Below, piece after piece: positions 1 to 10,766 of a DNA stretch of 64,000 nt. The DNA is from Torulaspora globosa (lineage: Eukaryota > Ascomycota > Saccharomycetes > Saccharomycetales > Saccharomycetaceae), in the NCBI RefSeq assembly GCF_014133895.1, contig NC_050727.1, forward strand, positions 930,001 to 994,000. The letters run 5' to 3'. Under the pieces are notes generated by a model. That model ran no database searches and was not told where the DNA came from. It worked only from the letters and a program-made list of their open reading frames with translations. Position 1 is the stretch's first letter, and the number at the start of each line of letters is the position of its first letter. A program made the position numbers and the translations under genes.

Positions 1-195
1 TTTGGAGAAGTACTAAAGCGTGCTGTTAGCGGTATGCTGCCCAAGAATAAGCTGCGTAAACCTAGGTTGGAGAGATTGAAGGTGTTTGATGGAGCGGACC
101 ACCCGTACAAGCAGAACATTACTGCGTTTGCATACGAGCAACCATACGTGCAAGCTAAGTTGGACAAGGTGAGGGTTGATGGGAAGTCTGAATGA
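1..195 (+). CDS. MRPL23: Mitochondrial ribosomal protein uL13m, 3' end only
   Basis: The window opens inside this gene. Frame 1 gives 64 residues and a TGA stop, including the stretch [21 protein letters not shown], which is the typical C-terminal part of the L13 family (large subunit of the mitochondrial ribosome). The 5' part lies outside the window. The next gene, RPB2, is convergent, the same arrangement as YOR150W/YOR151C in S. cerevisiae, which supports the assignment. The 240 bp between the two stops hold no further feature that I can see. Confidence 0.88.
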   Translation, partial: FGEVLKRAVSGMLPKNKLRKPRLERLKVFDGADHPYKQNITAFAYEQPYVQAKLDKVRVDGKSE

Positions 196-435
196 TGGTT
201 GGAGACTGTTTATCTTGTGTATAGTAACGATTCCCTGGGATTCAAAAACCTTTGAAAAGTCTATATATTACATGTATTTATGAGGGACCTTCAGAATCTT
301 CCGCTGAATCTCACGAAAGCAATCTGAATATGGACAAGATCGACGCTGCGAGATAGATGGAAAGATTCGATCAAAGGTTCAAAAGTCATTATCATTCATG
401 GATTATTTTATCTTGAGTTTCGTCCTTCACTTGCT

Positions 436-3400
436 TTAAAAATCTTTTGATCTATCAGTGTACAAACGAGGAGTGATGTTCATGGCCATTAGCTCCTGGA
501 AGAGCAGTTTCGCCGCGTAAGGAATTTGAATTTGATAGATGTCGATCTTGTTGTCACAGCCCCTACACTCAAACTGATTATGGTTCAATTTGGCGATGAC
601 ACTCATTAACCCACAAATGCCGCAGATATGTACCCTAAATGCGTCTGAAGCCTCCATTAGTCTTTCCTTCAAGAAGGCTGCAGCACCATGCGCTATCATA
701 CAGTCACGTTCCATTTCGCCGAATCTCAAACCACCGTCTCTGGATCTACCTTCCACTGGCTGTCTCGTCAAGACTTGCATTGGTCCACGAGCTCTTGCGT
801 GGATCTTGTCATCGACCATATGTCTCAGACGTTGGTAATACGTTGGTCCGAAGAAAATTTGAGCCATTAGTTTCTTACCGGTGTGACCATTATACATGAC
901 CTCAAAGCCACGAGATTGGTAACCGTGCTCGCGCAGAAGCTTTGATATACCTTCCACTGTGATATCTGTGAATGGTGATGCATCACCTTCATTACCAGAC
1001 AGTGCTGCGACCTTACTCAGCAAACACTCGATCAAGTGCGCAACTGTCATACGAGAAGGAATAGCGTGAGGGTTGATGATCAAATCAGGGACAATGCCTT
1101 CTGCGGTGAAGGGCATGTCCTCCCTTCCGTAAGTGATACCAATAGTACCTTTCTGACCATGACGCGATGCGAACTTATCACCAATTTGAGGAATTTTAGT
1201 GGTTCTGACACGTACTTTGACGAACTTAAGACCATCTTGATTGGTTGTAATCAAAACTTGATCAACAATACCATTTTCAGTACTTCTCAAAGGTGTCGAA
1301 GCATCACGCTTCGAATGATATGCAGTTCTCTGACCCAATTCTTCTTCATCGGGGGAGATAGGAGTGGTCTTACCGATGATGATGTCTTCACCGGACACTC
1401 TGACACCGGGCGCTATTAACCCATCGTCATCCAACTTGTCATAAGTACCGTGCTTCATTCTTAAGGTGTTGGTACGTTGTGGCTTCTCAAAGGTCTCCGT
1501 AATGGACATACCGTACTTCTTCTCCTGGTCCATGTAAGATCGGAAGAAGAGAGATCTGAAGAGGCCGCGATCGATGGATGATTGGTTCATGATCATGGAA
1601 TCTTCTTGATTATAACCAGAATAGCATGCGATGGCTACAATAGCATTTTGACCGGCCGGTAATTCTCTGAACTTCAGGTATTCCATAGCACGAGTTGTCC
1701 CTAGAGGCTTTTGTGGATAATATAAAATGTTCGCCATCGTATCCATACGAACATTATAATTGGTCAAGAAGACACCCATGGCTTGCTTACCCATAGCAGA
1801 TTGATAGGTATTACGTGGGGATTGATTATGATCAGGGAAAGGAATAATTGACGCTGCAACACCAAGGATCATTGAAGGATGGATCTCACAATGTGTGAAT
1901 GTCGTCGCATGTTGAGTAGCTCTAATACGTCTAGCCAAATCGTCGTCTTCATCGAACTCTGGAGTCTCTTGAACAGGCTCTAAATCCTCGGGTTGCATAG
2001 AGATCAAGATTGTCTCCTCTTCTTCAGCATCAATGTACTCAACTAAGCCTTCGTTGATTAATGATGACCAAGTGTATTCCTCTGAATCTTCGAAACCACC
2101 CTCGATATCTTGATATTCAGTCGCCATTAACTTCGCGATATGGCCCTTCCTAACCTTTAGCTCCTTCTGACCAAGGGCTTCATCGTCCTCCACAATGAAT
2201 AGAGGTCTATACACTCTACCAGCATCGGTAAAAATCTTCAGCTCTTTTTCACGGATATCTCTGACCATTGAGACTTCTGGATTGATATCACCTTTCCGCC
2301 TCAAGGTCCGCAGAGTCTCCATTAATCTTGCTGGGTTTCTGTGAACACCATGCCAAACACCATTCACGAAAACTCTGGTAGCGTCTGGAGATTGATGAGG
2401 AACATAATCCTCTAACGGCTCCATACCCCATTCACTTAAAAAGGTGATGATTGGCATTGGATCTGTACCGACCGAGATGCAGGACATCAAAGATAAGTTC
2501 TTGACTAAGCCACAAGCTTGACCTTCCGGTGTCTCAGCGGGACAGACCAACCCCCAGTGAGTATTATGTAGTTGACGAGGTTTTGCTAGTTTCCCATCCC
2601 TACCAATAGGGGTATTTGTTCTTCTTAAGTGAGAAAGAGTCGATGAGTAAGTATAACGATTCAACACTTGAGAGACACCTGCTCTAGAAGACATCGCCTT
2701 CTTTTGTTCACCCCAGTTACCTGTTGCTAAAGCATACTTCAAACCCGACGTTATTGTCTTTGCGTTGATAGCTAACTTCATATTGAAGTCCTTAGCTTCT
2801 TCGACGGTTCTTTGCATGTAACGGAAAATATCCTTCGTCAGTTTCCTGAAAAGAGTCTTGAAAAGTTGGGCTAACAATGGACCAGCCAGATCCAATCTTT
2901 TCTTACCGAAGTGGTCACGATCATCTTGATCCTTACGATCTAATGCACAAAGCAATAAACGATTGATCATATAACCGAGGAAGAAGGCCTTCCTACTTTC
3001 GAAACCTTCCAATTGAGTGATATGCGGTAGAAACTCCTTCTGTAATATATCTCTTGCGTATTGGATTCTCTTTTCCTTCTTAATGCCTAAGGCTGTACCA
3101 CGACGGCCAATGAAATCCAGTGCAGTTTCACGATCCTGAATAACGAAACCATCTTCAACACACGGCTTCAACATTTCCAGCATCTGCCAATCATTGACAT
3201 CGTAGCAGATGTGCTCGAGAATTTCACCATCGGGTATAATGCCCAAAGCCCTAAAGATGATAACAATGGGAATGTCTTGTTTGATGTACGGAAGTGTCGC
3301 CTTGATGGTGCGTGCCGAACTTCCTTCACGACCGTAGAGCTTAACTTGCAAAGTACTGATGAATCTGGAGCCCTTCTCGAGCGCCGATCTGATCTCTGCG

Positions 3401-4104
3401 ACATGTGAAATAGGTGAAGGCGCCGCCTTTTTGAAAACTTGCACAATGTTACCTGCCGAACGCTCTTGGGCGATTAAAACTTTTTCAGAACCGTTGATAA
3501 TGAAATAACCACCCATATCAAAGGGACATTCTTTAAGCTTGTACAGGTCGGATTCAGTGGCGTCGCTCAGGTAACAATTTTTGGACCTCAGCATGATGGG
3601 TAAACGACCGATAAATACTTTGCCGCTTTCGTTATCATCCTCTGATTCCTCGGCAATCAGTTCATACTTCAATTCTCTTCCAGGGATATCCACAGCTTCG
3701 TGTGTTCTCTTCTTAACGTCAACGAACAACCCGGACGAATAAGTCAAGTTACGCAGACGTGCTTCCTGAGGATACAACGCGTGAGTGACACCGTCAGACT
3801 CATTAACCATCGGTTTTGTCACGTAAATCTTCCCGAAACTGATTTCATATTTTCTACTGATGTTATCAGACTCTGTAGTATGCTGTGCCAACTGTTCTAG
3901 GATCAAAGTCGAATCTTCCGAGATGATATCCTGCAAAGTGTAATCCACAAACTGATTGAAGGAGTCCAACTGCTGCGAAACCAAACCTTTCTCCCGAAAG
4001 AATGCAGATATTACTGCCCAGGAGTCCTCAGCGGTGATCGGCGAGTTTTCATCTTCGTACCCGTAGGGATCTTCGTTGTAGTAATCTTCGTCTCCAGCGG
4101 ACAT
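436..4104 (-). CDS. RPB2: RNA polymerase II second-largest subunit Rpb2
   Basis: This 1222-residue protein is almost collinear with S. cerevisiae Rpb2 (1224 aa). It forms one side of the Pol II active centre and cleft in the nucleus. Visible family features include the acidic N-terminus followed by [23 protein letters not shown], the hybrid-binding region with [13 protein letters not shown], and a C-terminal CxxC...CxxC zinc site (CGICGLM, then CRGCDNK). The frame is open upstream to 4155 but only through a non-ATG start. The ATG at 4104 gives the expected [15 protein letters not shown] start. It diverges from MRP20 across a 290 bp shared promoter. Confidence 0.98.
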   Translation of the reverse strand: MSAGDEDYYNEDPYGYEDENSPITAEDSWAVISAFFREKGLVSQQLDSFNQFVDYTLQDIISEDSTLILEQLAQHTTESDNISRKYEISFGKIYVTKPMVNESDGVTHALYPQEARLRNLTYSSGLFVDVKKRTHEAVDIPGRELKYELIAEESEDDNESGKVFIGRLPIMLRSKNCYLSDATESDLYKLKECPFDMGGYFIINGSEKVLIAQERSAGNIVQVFKKAAPSPISHVAEIRSALEKGSRFISTLQVKLYGREGSSARTIKATLPYIKQDIPIVIIFRALGIIPDGEILEHICYDVNDWQMLEMLKPCVEDGFVIQDRETALDFIGRRGTALGIKKEKRIQYARDILQKEFLPHITQLEGFESRKAFFLGYMINRLLLCALDRKDQDDRDHFGKKRLDLAGPLLAQLFKTLFRKLTKDIFRYMQRTVEEAKDFNMKLAINAKTITSGLKYALATGNWGEQKKAMSSRAGVSQVLNRYTYSSTLSHLRRTNTPIGRDGKLAKPRQLHNTHWGLVCPAETPEGQACGLVKNLSLMSCISVGTDPMPIITFLSEWGMEPLEDYVPHQSPDATRVFVNGVWHGVHRNPARLMETLRTLRRKGDINPEVSMVRDIREKELKIFTDAGRVYRPLFIVEDDEALGQKELKVRKGHIAKLMATEYQDIEGGFEDSEEYTWSSLINEGLVEYIDAEEEETILISMQPEDLEPVQETPEFDEDDDLARRIRATQHATTFTHCEIHPSMILGVAASIIPFPDHNQSPRNTYQSAMGKQAMGVFLTNYNVRMDTMANILYYPQKPLGTTRAMEYLKFRELPAGQNAIVAIACYSGYNQEDSMIMNQSSIDRGLFRSLFFRSYMDQEKKYGMSITETFEKPQRTNTLRMKHGTYDKLDDDGLIAPGVRVSGEDIIIGKTTPISPDEEELGQRTAYHSKRDASTPLRSTENGIVDQVLITTNQDGLKFVKVRVRTTKIPQIGDKFASRHGQKGTIGITYGREDMPFTAEGIVPDLIINPHAIPSRMTVAHLIECLLSKVAALSGNEGDASPFTDITVEGISKLLREHGYQSRGFEVMYNGHTGKKLMAQIFFGPTYYQRLRHMVDDKIHARARGPMQVLTRQPVEGRSRDGGLRFGEMERDCMIAHGAAAFLKERLMEASDAFRVHICGICGLMSVIAKLNHNQFECRGCDNKIDIYQIQIPYAAKLLFQELMAMNITPRLYTDRSKDF

Positions 4105-4239
4105 GGTCTTTATTGTTCCGTATCCTATCTCACTCACAAGCTCCCACTGCTCCAATTCAAACCCCCACCACTCTCAAGGATCCTACTCGCTACACAAACC
4201 CTATCTTTAAGTGGCCATCAGAGCCTTCTTCTCTTAGCA

Positions 4240-4248
4240 TTTGCCACC
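4240..4248 (-). promoter_or_regulatory. PACE (Rpn4-type) element between RPB2 and MRP20
   Basis: The top strand reads TTTGCCACC, the exact reverse complement of the proteasome-associated control element GGTGGCAAA bound by Rpn4. It lies about 136 bp upstream of the RPB2 start and 147 bp upstream of the MRP20 start. A second identical copy lies before the true proteasome gene PUP1 at 25605-25613. A 9-mer can occur by chance, so function here is an inference. Confidence 0.45.
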
Positions 4249-4281
4249 TTTGATAAAAAATTTCAAATCACTTCACACGTT

Positions 4282-4294
4282 GTCACTATATACG
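4282..4294 (+). promoter_or_regulatory. Abf1-type site in RPB2-MRP20 divergent promoter
   Basis: GTCACTATATACG fits the Abf1 consensus RTCRYnnnnnACG at every fixed position. Abf1 is a general regulatory factor often found in divergent promoters and in front of mitochondrial ribosomal protein genes. The position, between the two starts, is appropriate. Confidence 0.45.
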
Positions 4295-4394
4295 TCAAGT
4301 TTCAAGACAATCAAATCTTACTACTCTTCAAAGTTGAACTCTGACTCTCAGACCTTGGCCTCAGCAGACAGTGGTCCCGACGTCTGTGGCAGCC

Positions 4395-5108
4395 ATGACG
4401 CGTGTTATTGCGAATAAGACCTCCCCCATACTGAGTCGAGCCGCTGGTCTTGTCGGAATCAGACCGCTCGCTACCGTGGTAGAGCCCAAAGAGAGGGTGA
4501 GCGATACAATCCTAAAGTGGTCCAGGGATGCCATCGAGCGCGGAGATGCTCATTTCAAAGTCGGTGGAACCAAGCTATATTTCCCCAAGGCCCGCGTGAT
4601 CCTTCTAAGACCCAATGCGAAGCACACCCCGTATCAAGCCAAATTCATCGTTCCCAAATCCTTCAACAAGCTGGACCTGAGAGACTACCTGTTCCATGTC
4701 TACGGCCTGCGTGCCATGAACATTACCACGCAGCTCCTCCACGGCAAATACACTAGGGCAACGCCGTCCTTGCCCAGATACAGGGCTCCGCAAATCAAGA
4801 AAATGACCATTGATATGGCCGAGCCCTTTGTCTGGCCCGAAGAACCCTCGAAGAAGGACAATGCCATGTGGGACGAGACTATGACTGAAAACGTCAAACT
4901 TTACCGAGAAGACGCCTTCCGTCTGGGCTCCGACAGTTTTAAACCCTCCAAGGCGTTCGGCGGAGCCGTCGGACCGTTCCAGCCTGTTGCCCAGCCGTTC
5001 ATCCCCAAGCAACTACGTCGTGAGATGGAGAACACAAGACACGCCACTCGCAACAAACTCAAGCGCTACGACCAACTTTCTCAACTCGACAAATACGTGA
5101 ACCTGTAA
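4395..5108 (+). CDS. MRP20: Mitochondrial ribosomal protein uL23m
   Basis: A 237-residue protein of the L23 family, part of the mitochondrial large subunit near the exit tunnel. The N-terminus ([29 protein letters not shown]) is basic, hydroxylated and poor in acids, as expected for a mitochondrial presequence. The core carries [47 protein letters not shown], the L23 fold region. The open frame starts earlier only at a GTG (4371), so the first ATG is used. It equals YDR405W, which sits beside PDR15 in S. cerevisiae. Here it lies between RPB2 and ATG40, which are chromosome XV genes there. Confidence 0.93.
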   Translation: MTRVIANKTSPILSRAAGLVGIRPLATVVEPKERVSDTILKWSRDAIERGDAHFKVGGTKLYFPKARVILLRPNAKHTPYQAKFIVPKSFNKLDLRDYLFHVYGLRAMNITTQLLHGKYTRATPSLPRYRAPQIKKMTIDMAEPFVWPEEPSKKDNAMWDETMTENVKLYREDAFRLGSDSFKPSKAFGGAVGPFQPVAQPFIPKQLRREMENTRHATRNKLKRYDQLSQLDKYVNL

Positions 5109-5169
5109 ATAGATACGTTTTCTTACCAGAACTGCGCGCGCGCTACTAAACATTAAAAAAATATCATCA

Positions 5170-5853
5170 CTACTGTCCTTTCTTGGTATCCTCGAGGAAA
5201 TCCTCCAGCAGGTCGTAACCCTCTGCGTATTTAGAGCTCCCGGGACTCGAGCTTTTACAAGAGGCACGACCACTACCACTACGATCAGCGACATGTCGCA
5301 TCCTGGCCTTCCAGTGCCGCCCAGCAACCTGGGCAAACGCTACTAACCACTGCTGCAAAGCATCGAACGAGCTCTCCAGCAGTCGCGTCCGCGCCACGGG
5401 CAATCTGTTCGCCAACGACACGCAAAACTGCGTAAACTGCCCAAACACAAATAGCCGCGCGGTGTTGTTTTCGTCATAAGCGCCCGCATAGTTAAACCAT
5501 TGCCACCAAGAGACGTTCGAATCACTAAGCTTATTGAACAGAAACATGAACCGAGTGTCCTGACTCTGCGCAAACCGCGTAAAGTCTCGCAACAGCTCGG
5601 CTGTGACGGCAGTGGCAGCCGCCAACAGCGCCAGCCCTGCCAGCGGCACGGTGGCGAGCACCGCCCGGCTCAAGCTCGCCGGCACCGCTCCGAACAGAAT
5701 CGCATACAGACACCAATACTTGAGTTGCAAAACGAGGGTGTCCACCGCGGACGCAGAAGCGCCACTGCTCCTACAAACCATGGTTAGAGTCTCCACGGTC
5801 ACCAGCAGCGGGACTATCACGGAGATTAGATACATCAGCGAGCTCACTATCAT
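5170..5853 (-). CDS. ATG40: ER-phagy receptor Atg40
   Basis: A 227-residue membrane protein with a hydrophobic N-terminal half resembling a reticulon-like hairpin region, then a soluble tail. The C-terminus YDLLEDFLEDTKKGQ contains an Atg8-family interacting motif (YDLL, near residue 213) followed by acidic residues, as in S. cerevisiae Atg40 (YDFM near its end). The known role is linking ER sheets and tubules to the phagophore during selective autophagy. Sequence is weakly conserved, so synteny matters: the gene lies between RPB2 and the PDR5 homologue, as YOR152C does. The start at 5853 is the first ATG. A longer frame to 5865 begins with GTG. Confidence 0.82.
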   Translation of the reverse strand: MIVSSLMYLISVIVPLLVTVETLTMVCRSSGASASAVDTLVLQLKYWCLYAILFGAVPASLSRAVLATVPLAGLALLAAATAVTAELLRDFTRFAQSQDTRFMFLFNKLSDSNVSWWQWFNYAGAYDENNTARLFVFGQFTQFCVSLANRLPVARTRLLESSFDALQQWLVAFAQVAGRHWKARMRHVADRSGSGRASCKSSSPGSSKYAEGYDLLEDFLEDTKKGQ

Positions 5854-5971
5854 TATCAGCAACACTCTAGAAGCCCTTGGAACCTGCTCTGACTAGCTCA
5901 TCTCATCGTTGTTCGCTGCTTTACTGGACTGCCATTGTAGATATTGTCGCCCCTTGTGGAACCCCGAAGAG

Positions 5972-5978
5972 CGGGTAA
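5972..5978 (+). promoter_or_regulatory. Reb1-type site, ATG40-PDR5 promoter
   Basis: CGGGTAA, the Reb1 core (TTACCCG on the other strand), lies in the 353 bp divergent promoter between ATG40 and the PDR5 homologue. Reb1 cores recur in several divergent promoters of this window, consistent with a nucleosome-clearing role. Confidence 0.4.
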
Positions 5979-5991
5979 CGACCCCGATGGT

Positions 5992-5999
5992 TCCACGGA
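5992..5999 (+). promoter_or_regulatory. Pleiotropic drug response element (PDRE), copy 1
   Basis: TCCACGGA is a known PDRE variant (reverse complement TCCGTGGA) bound by the Pdr1/Pdr3 zinc-cluster activators. It lies about 210 bp before the pump gene start. A near-match, ACCGCGGA, follows at 6003-6010 and may be a weaker third site. Confidence 0.7.
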
Positions 6000-6042
6000 G
6001 GAACCGCGGAATGAACACAGCCTGGTGACGCAGATTAAGCAA

Positions 6043-6050
6043 TCCGCGGA
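6043..6050 (+). promoter_or_regulatory. Pleiotropic drug response element (PDRE), copy 2
   Basis: TCCGCGGA is the palindromic PDRE recognised by Pdr1/Pdr3. It lies 157 bp upstream of the pump start codon and about 78 bp upstream of the TATA box. With copy 1 it predicts induction of this pump by the pleiotropic drug resistance regulon. Confidence 0.8.
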
Positions 6051-6127
6051 AGCAGGGTGCGCCTTTGTTATGGATCTGCAAATGAGCAGAGTGTTTTCTA
6101 TAACCATCATAGACCCGGTGGGTGGTC

Positions 6128-6135
6128 TATATAAA
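6128..6135 (+). promoter_or_regulatory. TATA box of the PDR5-like gene
   Basis: TATATAAA lies 72 bp before the ATG and downstream of the PDREs, a standard spacing for an inducible TATA-type promoter. Confidence 0.6.
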
Positions 6136-6206
6136 GACTATCGCAAATGGTGGGATTGTTGCTGACGATGAGATCCGAATCACCAGTTTAGACAGCATCC
6201 GCAACG

Positions 6207-9200
6207 ATGGGTTTACCTGAAGAGCCGCAGGACAACTCGTCCGGGTCTTCCGATGTGCCCGTTTACAACGGTTTTGACGTCAAGGCACAGGAAAAGGTGC
6301 GGCAGCTGGCTAGAACGTTGACCGAACAGAGTGCGAGTGGGTCTATTGGTGCTGGTGGTCATACTGCAGATGATGGAGCCGTCGTTGAGCGGGGAGACGC
6401 ACAATCTTTGTTCTCAGTGCGCTCCCGGGCGGGTGTGAACCCTGTGTTTGACGGCGAGAGCGATGCACAATACGATGCTAGATTGGATCCTAAGTCTGAT
6501 GAGTTTGTAAGTGCCCAGTGGATCAAGAATATGTCGCGGTTGTCGCATGAGGACCCCGATTATTTCAAGCCTTATTCGTTGGATTGTTGTTGGCGTGACC
6601 TCTCGGCATCGGGAGCGTCCGCTGACGTGGCGTATCAAAGCACCTTCGTGAATGCTCCAAAGAAATACCTGGGGCAGGCATACAGAGCCATTACTCCTGC
6701 TAAGGAGGTTAATAGGTTTGAGATCTTGAAGCCCATGGATGGGCTGCTCAATCCGGGCGAATTGTTGGTCGTGCTTGGTAGACCGGGTTCCGGTTGCACA
6801 ACGCTGTTGAAATCGATTTCTTCCAATACTCACGGGTTCAAGATCTCGAAGGAGTCCCACGTCTCCTACAAGGGAATCTCGCCACGGGATATCAACAAGC
6901 ATTTCAGAGGCGAAGTAGTTTACAATGCAGAGGCAGATATCCATTTGCCTCATTTGACCGTGTACCAGACGTTACTCACGGTGGCTCGTTTAAAGACGCC
7001 AGCGAACCGTGTGAAAGGCGTGTCCCGTGAAGCTTGGGCCCACCACATGACCGAGGTTGCCATGGCTACCTACGGTCTATCTCATACCAGAAACACTAAA
7101 GTTGGTAACGATATCGTTAGAGGTGTCTCAGGTGGTGAGAGAAAGCGTGTCTCGATCGCTGAAGTGGCCATCTGTGGTTCCAAGTTCCAATGTTGGGATA
7201 ACGCTACTAGAGGTTTGGACTCGGCAACGGCTTTGGAGTTTGTTCGTGCTTTGAAAACACAAGCGGATATCGCTAATACTGCCGCTGCTGTGGCCATCTA
7301 CCAGTGCTCTCAGGATGCTTATGATCTTTTCGATAAAGTCTGTGTGCTGGATGGTGGCTATCAAATATATTTCGGTCCTGCAAAGGACGCAAAACGTTAT
7401 TTCCAAGAAATGGGTTACGTTTGCCCAGATAGACAAACTACGGCGGATTTCTTGACTGCAGTGACAAGTCCTGCCGAGAGAATCGTTAATGAGGAATTTA
7501 TCAAGAAAGGAATCAGAGTTCCACAAACGCCTAAGGAAATGTCTGATTATTGGAGAAATTCTTCAGAGTACCGCAAACTGATTGCGCAGATTGATGCCAA
7601 GATGGCTGAGAATGACGAGGAAGAACGTGTTCGTATTAAGGAATCCCACATTGCAAGTCAGTCGAAGAGAGCTCGTGCGTCGTCTCCTTACATGGTAAGT
7701 TATATGATGCAGGTTAAATACCTGCTGATCAGAAACGTGTGGAGAATACGAAACAGTTCAGCGATTGCATTATTTCAAGTGATCGGTAATTCGGTAATGG
7801 CACTGATTCTTGGTTCCATGTTTTACCAGGTTATGAAAGGTGACTCAACAGCAACTTTCTATTTCCGTGGTTCTGCCATGTTCTTTGGTCTCCTGTTTAA
7901 TGCTTTCTCGTCTCTATTGGAAATTTTCTCTCTTTACGAGGCTAGACCTATCACTGAAAAGCATAGAACTTATTCATTATATCATCCAAGTGCAGACGCA
8001 TTTGCTTCAGTGCTTTCTGAAATCCCAACCAAATTGATGACCGCCGTCTGTTTCAACATCATCTTTTATTTCATGGTTAACTTTAGAAGGAATGCTGGCA
8101 GATTTTTCTTTTATTTCTTAATTAACATCGTGGCCACTTTTACAATGTCCCATTTGTTCAGATGCGTTGGCTCCTTGACCAAGACTTTATCCGCCGCCAT
8201 GGTTCCCGCCGCTATGTTATTGCTGGCTTTAGCAATCTTTACTGGTTTCGCAGTTCCAGAAACAAAGATGTTGGGTTGGTCTAAATGGATTTGGTATATT
8301 AATCCGCTGTCTTATCTTTTTGAATCTCTAATGGTGAATGAGTTCCATGGCAGAGAGTTTCCCTGCGCGCAATTCGTTCCCTCTGGACCAGCCTACCAAA
8401 ATATTACTGGCACAGAAAGGGTCTGTTCGGCCGTTGGATCCATCCCAGGAGCGTCTAGTGTTCTCGGTGATGATTTCCTAAAGACTAGTTATAACTATTA
8501 CAACAAACACAAATGGCGTGGATTCGGTGTAGGTATGGCCTATGCTATTTTCTTCTTTGCGGTCTATCTCTTCCTCGCTGAAGTTAATCAGGGAGCCAAG
8601 CAAAATGGTGAAATTCTGGTCTTTCCACTCTCTGTTGTTCGCAGATTGAAGAAGCAGAAGAAATTGAGTCAACCCAACTCTGGAGGTGATATCGAAAAGG
8701 GAAGTGGGATCGCTTCTACTGTCACTGATCGTAAGTTATTACAGGACTCTTCAGAGTCTCTTACTTCTTCAGAGGATGACGTTGGTTTGAGCAAATCGGA
8801 TGCGATCTTCCACTGGAGAGATCTTTGTTACGAAGTTCAAATCAAGAAAGAAACTAGAAGAATTCTGAATAACGTGGATGGTTGGGTCAAACCAGGTACT
8901 CTTACTGCTTTGATGGGTGCATCTGGTGCAGGTAAGACTACTCTGTTAGACTGTTTGGCCGAGAGGACTACTATGGGTGTGATCACCGGTAATATTTTTG
9001 TTAATGGCAATCTACGTGATGAGTCTTTTCCAAGATCCATCGGTTACTGTCAACAACAAGATTTACATCTAACGACTGCCACCGTCAGAGAATCTTTGAA
9101 ATTTTCCGCCTACCTACGTCAACCTGCGAGCGTTCCTACCGAGGAGAAGGACAGGTACGTAGAAGAGGTTATCAAGGTCTTGGAGATGGAAACTTACGCT

Positions 9201-10766
9201 GACGCCGTTGTCGGCGTTGCCGGTGAGGGTCTGAACGTTGAGCAGAGAAAGAGATTAACTATTGGGGTAGAGTTGGTCGCTAAACCTGCTCTTTTGGTGT
9301 TCTTAGATGAGCCCACTTCTGGTTTGGACTCTCAAACTGCTTGGTCTATCTGTCAATTGATGAAGAAGCTGGCTAATCACGGCCAAGCCATTTTGTGTAC
9401 AATTCATCAACCTTCAGCTATGTTGATGCAAGAATTTGATCGCTTGCTCTTTTTGAAACGTGGCGGTGAGACAGTCTATTTTGGCGAATTGGGTGATGGA
9501 TGTCACACCATGATCGACTACTTCGAGCGCAATGGAGCTCACAAGTGCCCACCCGATGCAAATCCCGCGGAGTGGATGCTGGAAGTCGTCGGTGCAGCTC
9601 CCGGCAGTCACGCCAATCAAGATTACCATCAAGTTTGGAGAAGCTCTGATGAGTACAAAGCCGTCAGACAAGAACTGGATCAAATGGAAAGAGAACTTCC
9701 AAACAAGACGACTTCTTTGATGGATGATTCCGAAAAGCATAAATCGTATGCAACACCTCTATTTTACCAGATAAAATTAGTTTGCCTCCGTTTATTCCAA
9801 CAGTATTACAGATCTCCTGGGTACTTATGGGCTAAGTTTGCATTGACGATCTTCGACAATCTTTTCATTGGTTTCACTTTTTTCAAAGCGGACAGATCTC
9901 TTCAGGGTTTGCAGAATCAAATGTTGTCCATCTTCATGTTCACCGTTCTCTTCAACAATCTTCTGCAACAATATCTGCCTTTATTCGTTCAACAAAGGAA
10001 TTTGTACGAGGCCAGGGAGCGCTCGTCTAGGGTTTTCTCATGGAAAGCATTCATTGTGTCTCAAATAGTGGTAGAAGTTCCTTGGAATATCCTCGCCGGT
10101 ACTTTAGCATATCTAATCTACTACTATGCTGTCGGGTTCTATTCCAACGCCTCTGCCGCTGGCCAATTGCATGAAAGAGGTGCCCTATTTTGGCTGTTTT
10201 CGATTGGTTTCTACGTTTACATTGGATCCATGGGTGTACTGTGTATCTCTTTCATGGAGCTCGCAGAAACTGCAGCAAACTTGGCATCACTGTTGTTCAC
10301 GATGTGCTTATCCTTCTGTGGTGTCATGGTGACGAAAGATGTTATTCCTCGTTTCTGGATTTTCATGTACAGATGCAATCCATTGACTTACTTGATTGAA
10401 GCCTTTTTGGCTCTGGGTATCGCCAATGTGAATGTCACATGCTCTGATTACGAACTAATCAAATTTACACCTGTTCCTGGACAGACTTGCGGTGAATATA
10501 TGGCACCGTACATCCAAAAGGCAGGTACTGGCTATTTGCAAGACCCTAATGCGACCGACGTATGCCAATTTTGTCAATTCTCTTACACTAATGATTTCTT
10601 AGCGACTCTCGGGTGCAAGTACAGTCACAGATGGAGGAACTATGGTATTTTCATATCGTTCATTGTGTTCAACTACGTTGCCGCCGTCTTCTTTTATTGG
10701 TTAGCAAGAGAGCCAAAATCGAAAGGCAAGATCTGCAAGAAGAAGGAAGAAAAATCGAAAAAATGA
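6207..10766 (+). CDS. PDR5: PDR-type ABC multidrug exporter (PDR5/PDR15/PDR10 group)
   Basis: A 1519-residue full-size ABCG transporter of the plasma membrane, which exports azoles and many hydrophobic drugs. The order is NBD-TMD-NBD-TMD. NBD1 has the degenerate Walker A GRPGSGCTT (residues 191-199, Cys for Lys), the canonical signature VSGGERKR (from 307) and a Walker B with Asn in place of Glu (CWDNATRGLD). NBD2 has canonical Walker A GASGAGKTT (from 904) and Walker B LVFLDEPTSGLD, but the degenerate signature LNVEQRKR. This asymmetric pattern, with one competent composite site, is typical of Pdr5. Two six-helix membrane blocks follow the NBDs. A single copy stands where S. cerevisiae has PDR5 and PDR15 on duplicated segments, so it is probably the pre-duplication orthologue of both. 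Confidence 0.96.
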   Translation: MGLPEEPQDNSSGSSDVPVYNGFDVKAQEKVRQLARTLTEQSASGSIGAGGHTADDGAVVERGDAQSLFSVRSRAGVNPVFDGESDAQYDARLDPKSDEFVSAQWIKNMSRLSHEDPDYFKPYSLDCCWRDLSASGASADVAYQSTFVNAPKKYLGQAYRAITPAKEVNRFEILKPMDGLLNPGELLVVLGRPGSGCTTLLKSISSNTHGFKISKESHVSYKGISPRDINKHFRGEVVYNAEADIHLPHLTVYQTLLTVARLKTPANRVKGVSREAWAHHMTEVAMATYGLSHTRNTKVGNDIVRGVSGGERKRVSIAEVAICGSKFQCWDNATRGLDSATALEFVRALKTQADIANTAAAVAIYQCSQDAYDLFDKVCVLDGGYQIYFGPAKDAKRYFQEMGYVCPDRQTTADFLTAVTSPAERIVNEEFIKKGIRVPQTPKEMSDYWRNSSEYRKLIAQIDAKMAENDEEERVRIKESHIASQSKRARASSPYMVSYMMQVKYLLIRNVWRIRNSSAIALFQVIGNSVMALILGSMFYQVMKGDSTATFYFRGSAMFFGLLFNAFSSLLEIFSLYEARPITEKHRTYSLYHPSADAFASVLSEIPTKLMTAVCFNIIFYFMVNFRRNAGRFFFYFLINIVATFTMSHLFRCVGSLTKTLSAAMVPAAMLLLALAIFTGFAVPETKMLGWSKWIWYINPLSYLFESLMVNEFHGREFPCAQFVPSGPAYQNITGTERVCSAVGSIPGASSVLGDDFLKTSYNYYNKHKWRGFGVGMAYAIFFFAVYLFLAEVNQGAKQNGEILVFPLSVVRRLKKQKKLSQPNSGGDIEKGSGIASTVTDRKLLQDSSESLTSSEDDVGLSKSDAIFHWRDLCYEVQIKKETRRILNNVDGWVKPGTLTALMGASGAGKTTLLDCLAERTTMGVITGNIFVNGNLRDESFPRSIGYCQQQDLHLTTATVRESLKFSAYLRQPASVPTEEKDRYVEEVIKVLEMETYADAVVGVAGEGLNVEQRKRLTIGVELVAKPALLVFLDEPTSGLDSQTAWSICQLMKKLANHGQAILCTIHQPSAMLMQEFDRLLFLKRGGETVYFGELGDGCHTMIDYFERNGAHKCPPDANPAEWMLEVVGAAPGSHANQDYHQVWRSSDEYKAVRQELDQMERELPNKTTSLMDDSEKHKSYATPLFYQIKLVCLRLFQQYYRSPGYLWAKFALTIFDNLFIGFTFFKADRSLQGLQNQMLSIFMFTVLFNNLLQQYLPLFVQQRNLYEARERSSRVFSWKAFIVSQIVVEVPWNILAGTLAYLIYYYAVGFYSNASAAGQLHERGALFWLFSIGFYVYIGSMGVLCISFMELAETAANLASLLFTMCLSFCGVMVTKDVIPRFWIFMYRCNPLTYLIEAFLALGIANVNVTCSDYELIKFTPVPGQTCGEYMAPYIQKAGTGYLQDPNATDVCQFCQFSYTNDFLATLGCKYSHRWRNYGIFISFIVFNYVAAVFFYWLAREPKSKGKICKKKEEKSKK

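Noticed and set aside
4371..4394. Upstream extensions of MRP20, and likewise of PUP1, STE14, SIZ1, RRP17, RML2 and MAK10, beginning at GTG or TTG
   Set aside because: Nuclear yeast genes rarely start at these codons, and the family N-termini match the first ATG instead.
8478..8672. Short frames inside PDR5, RPB2, TRS120 and other long genes on either strand
   Set aside because: They overlap well-supported conserved genes and have no independent evidence.
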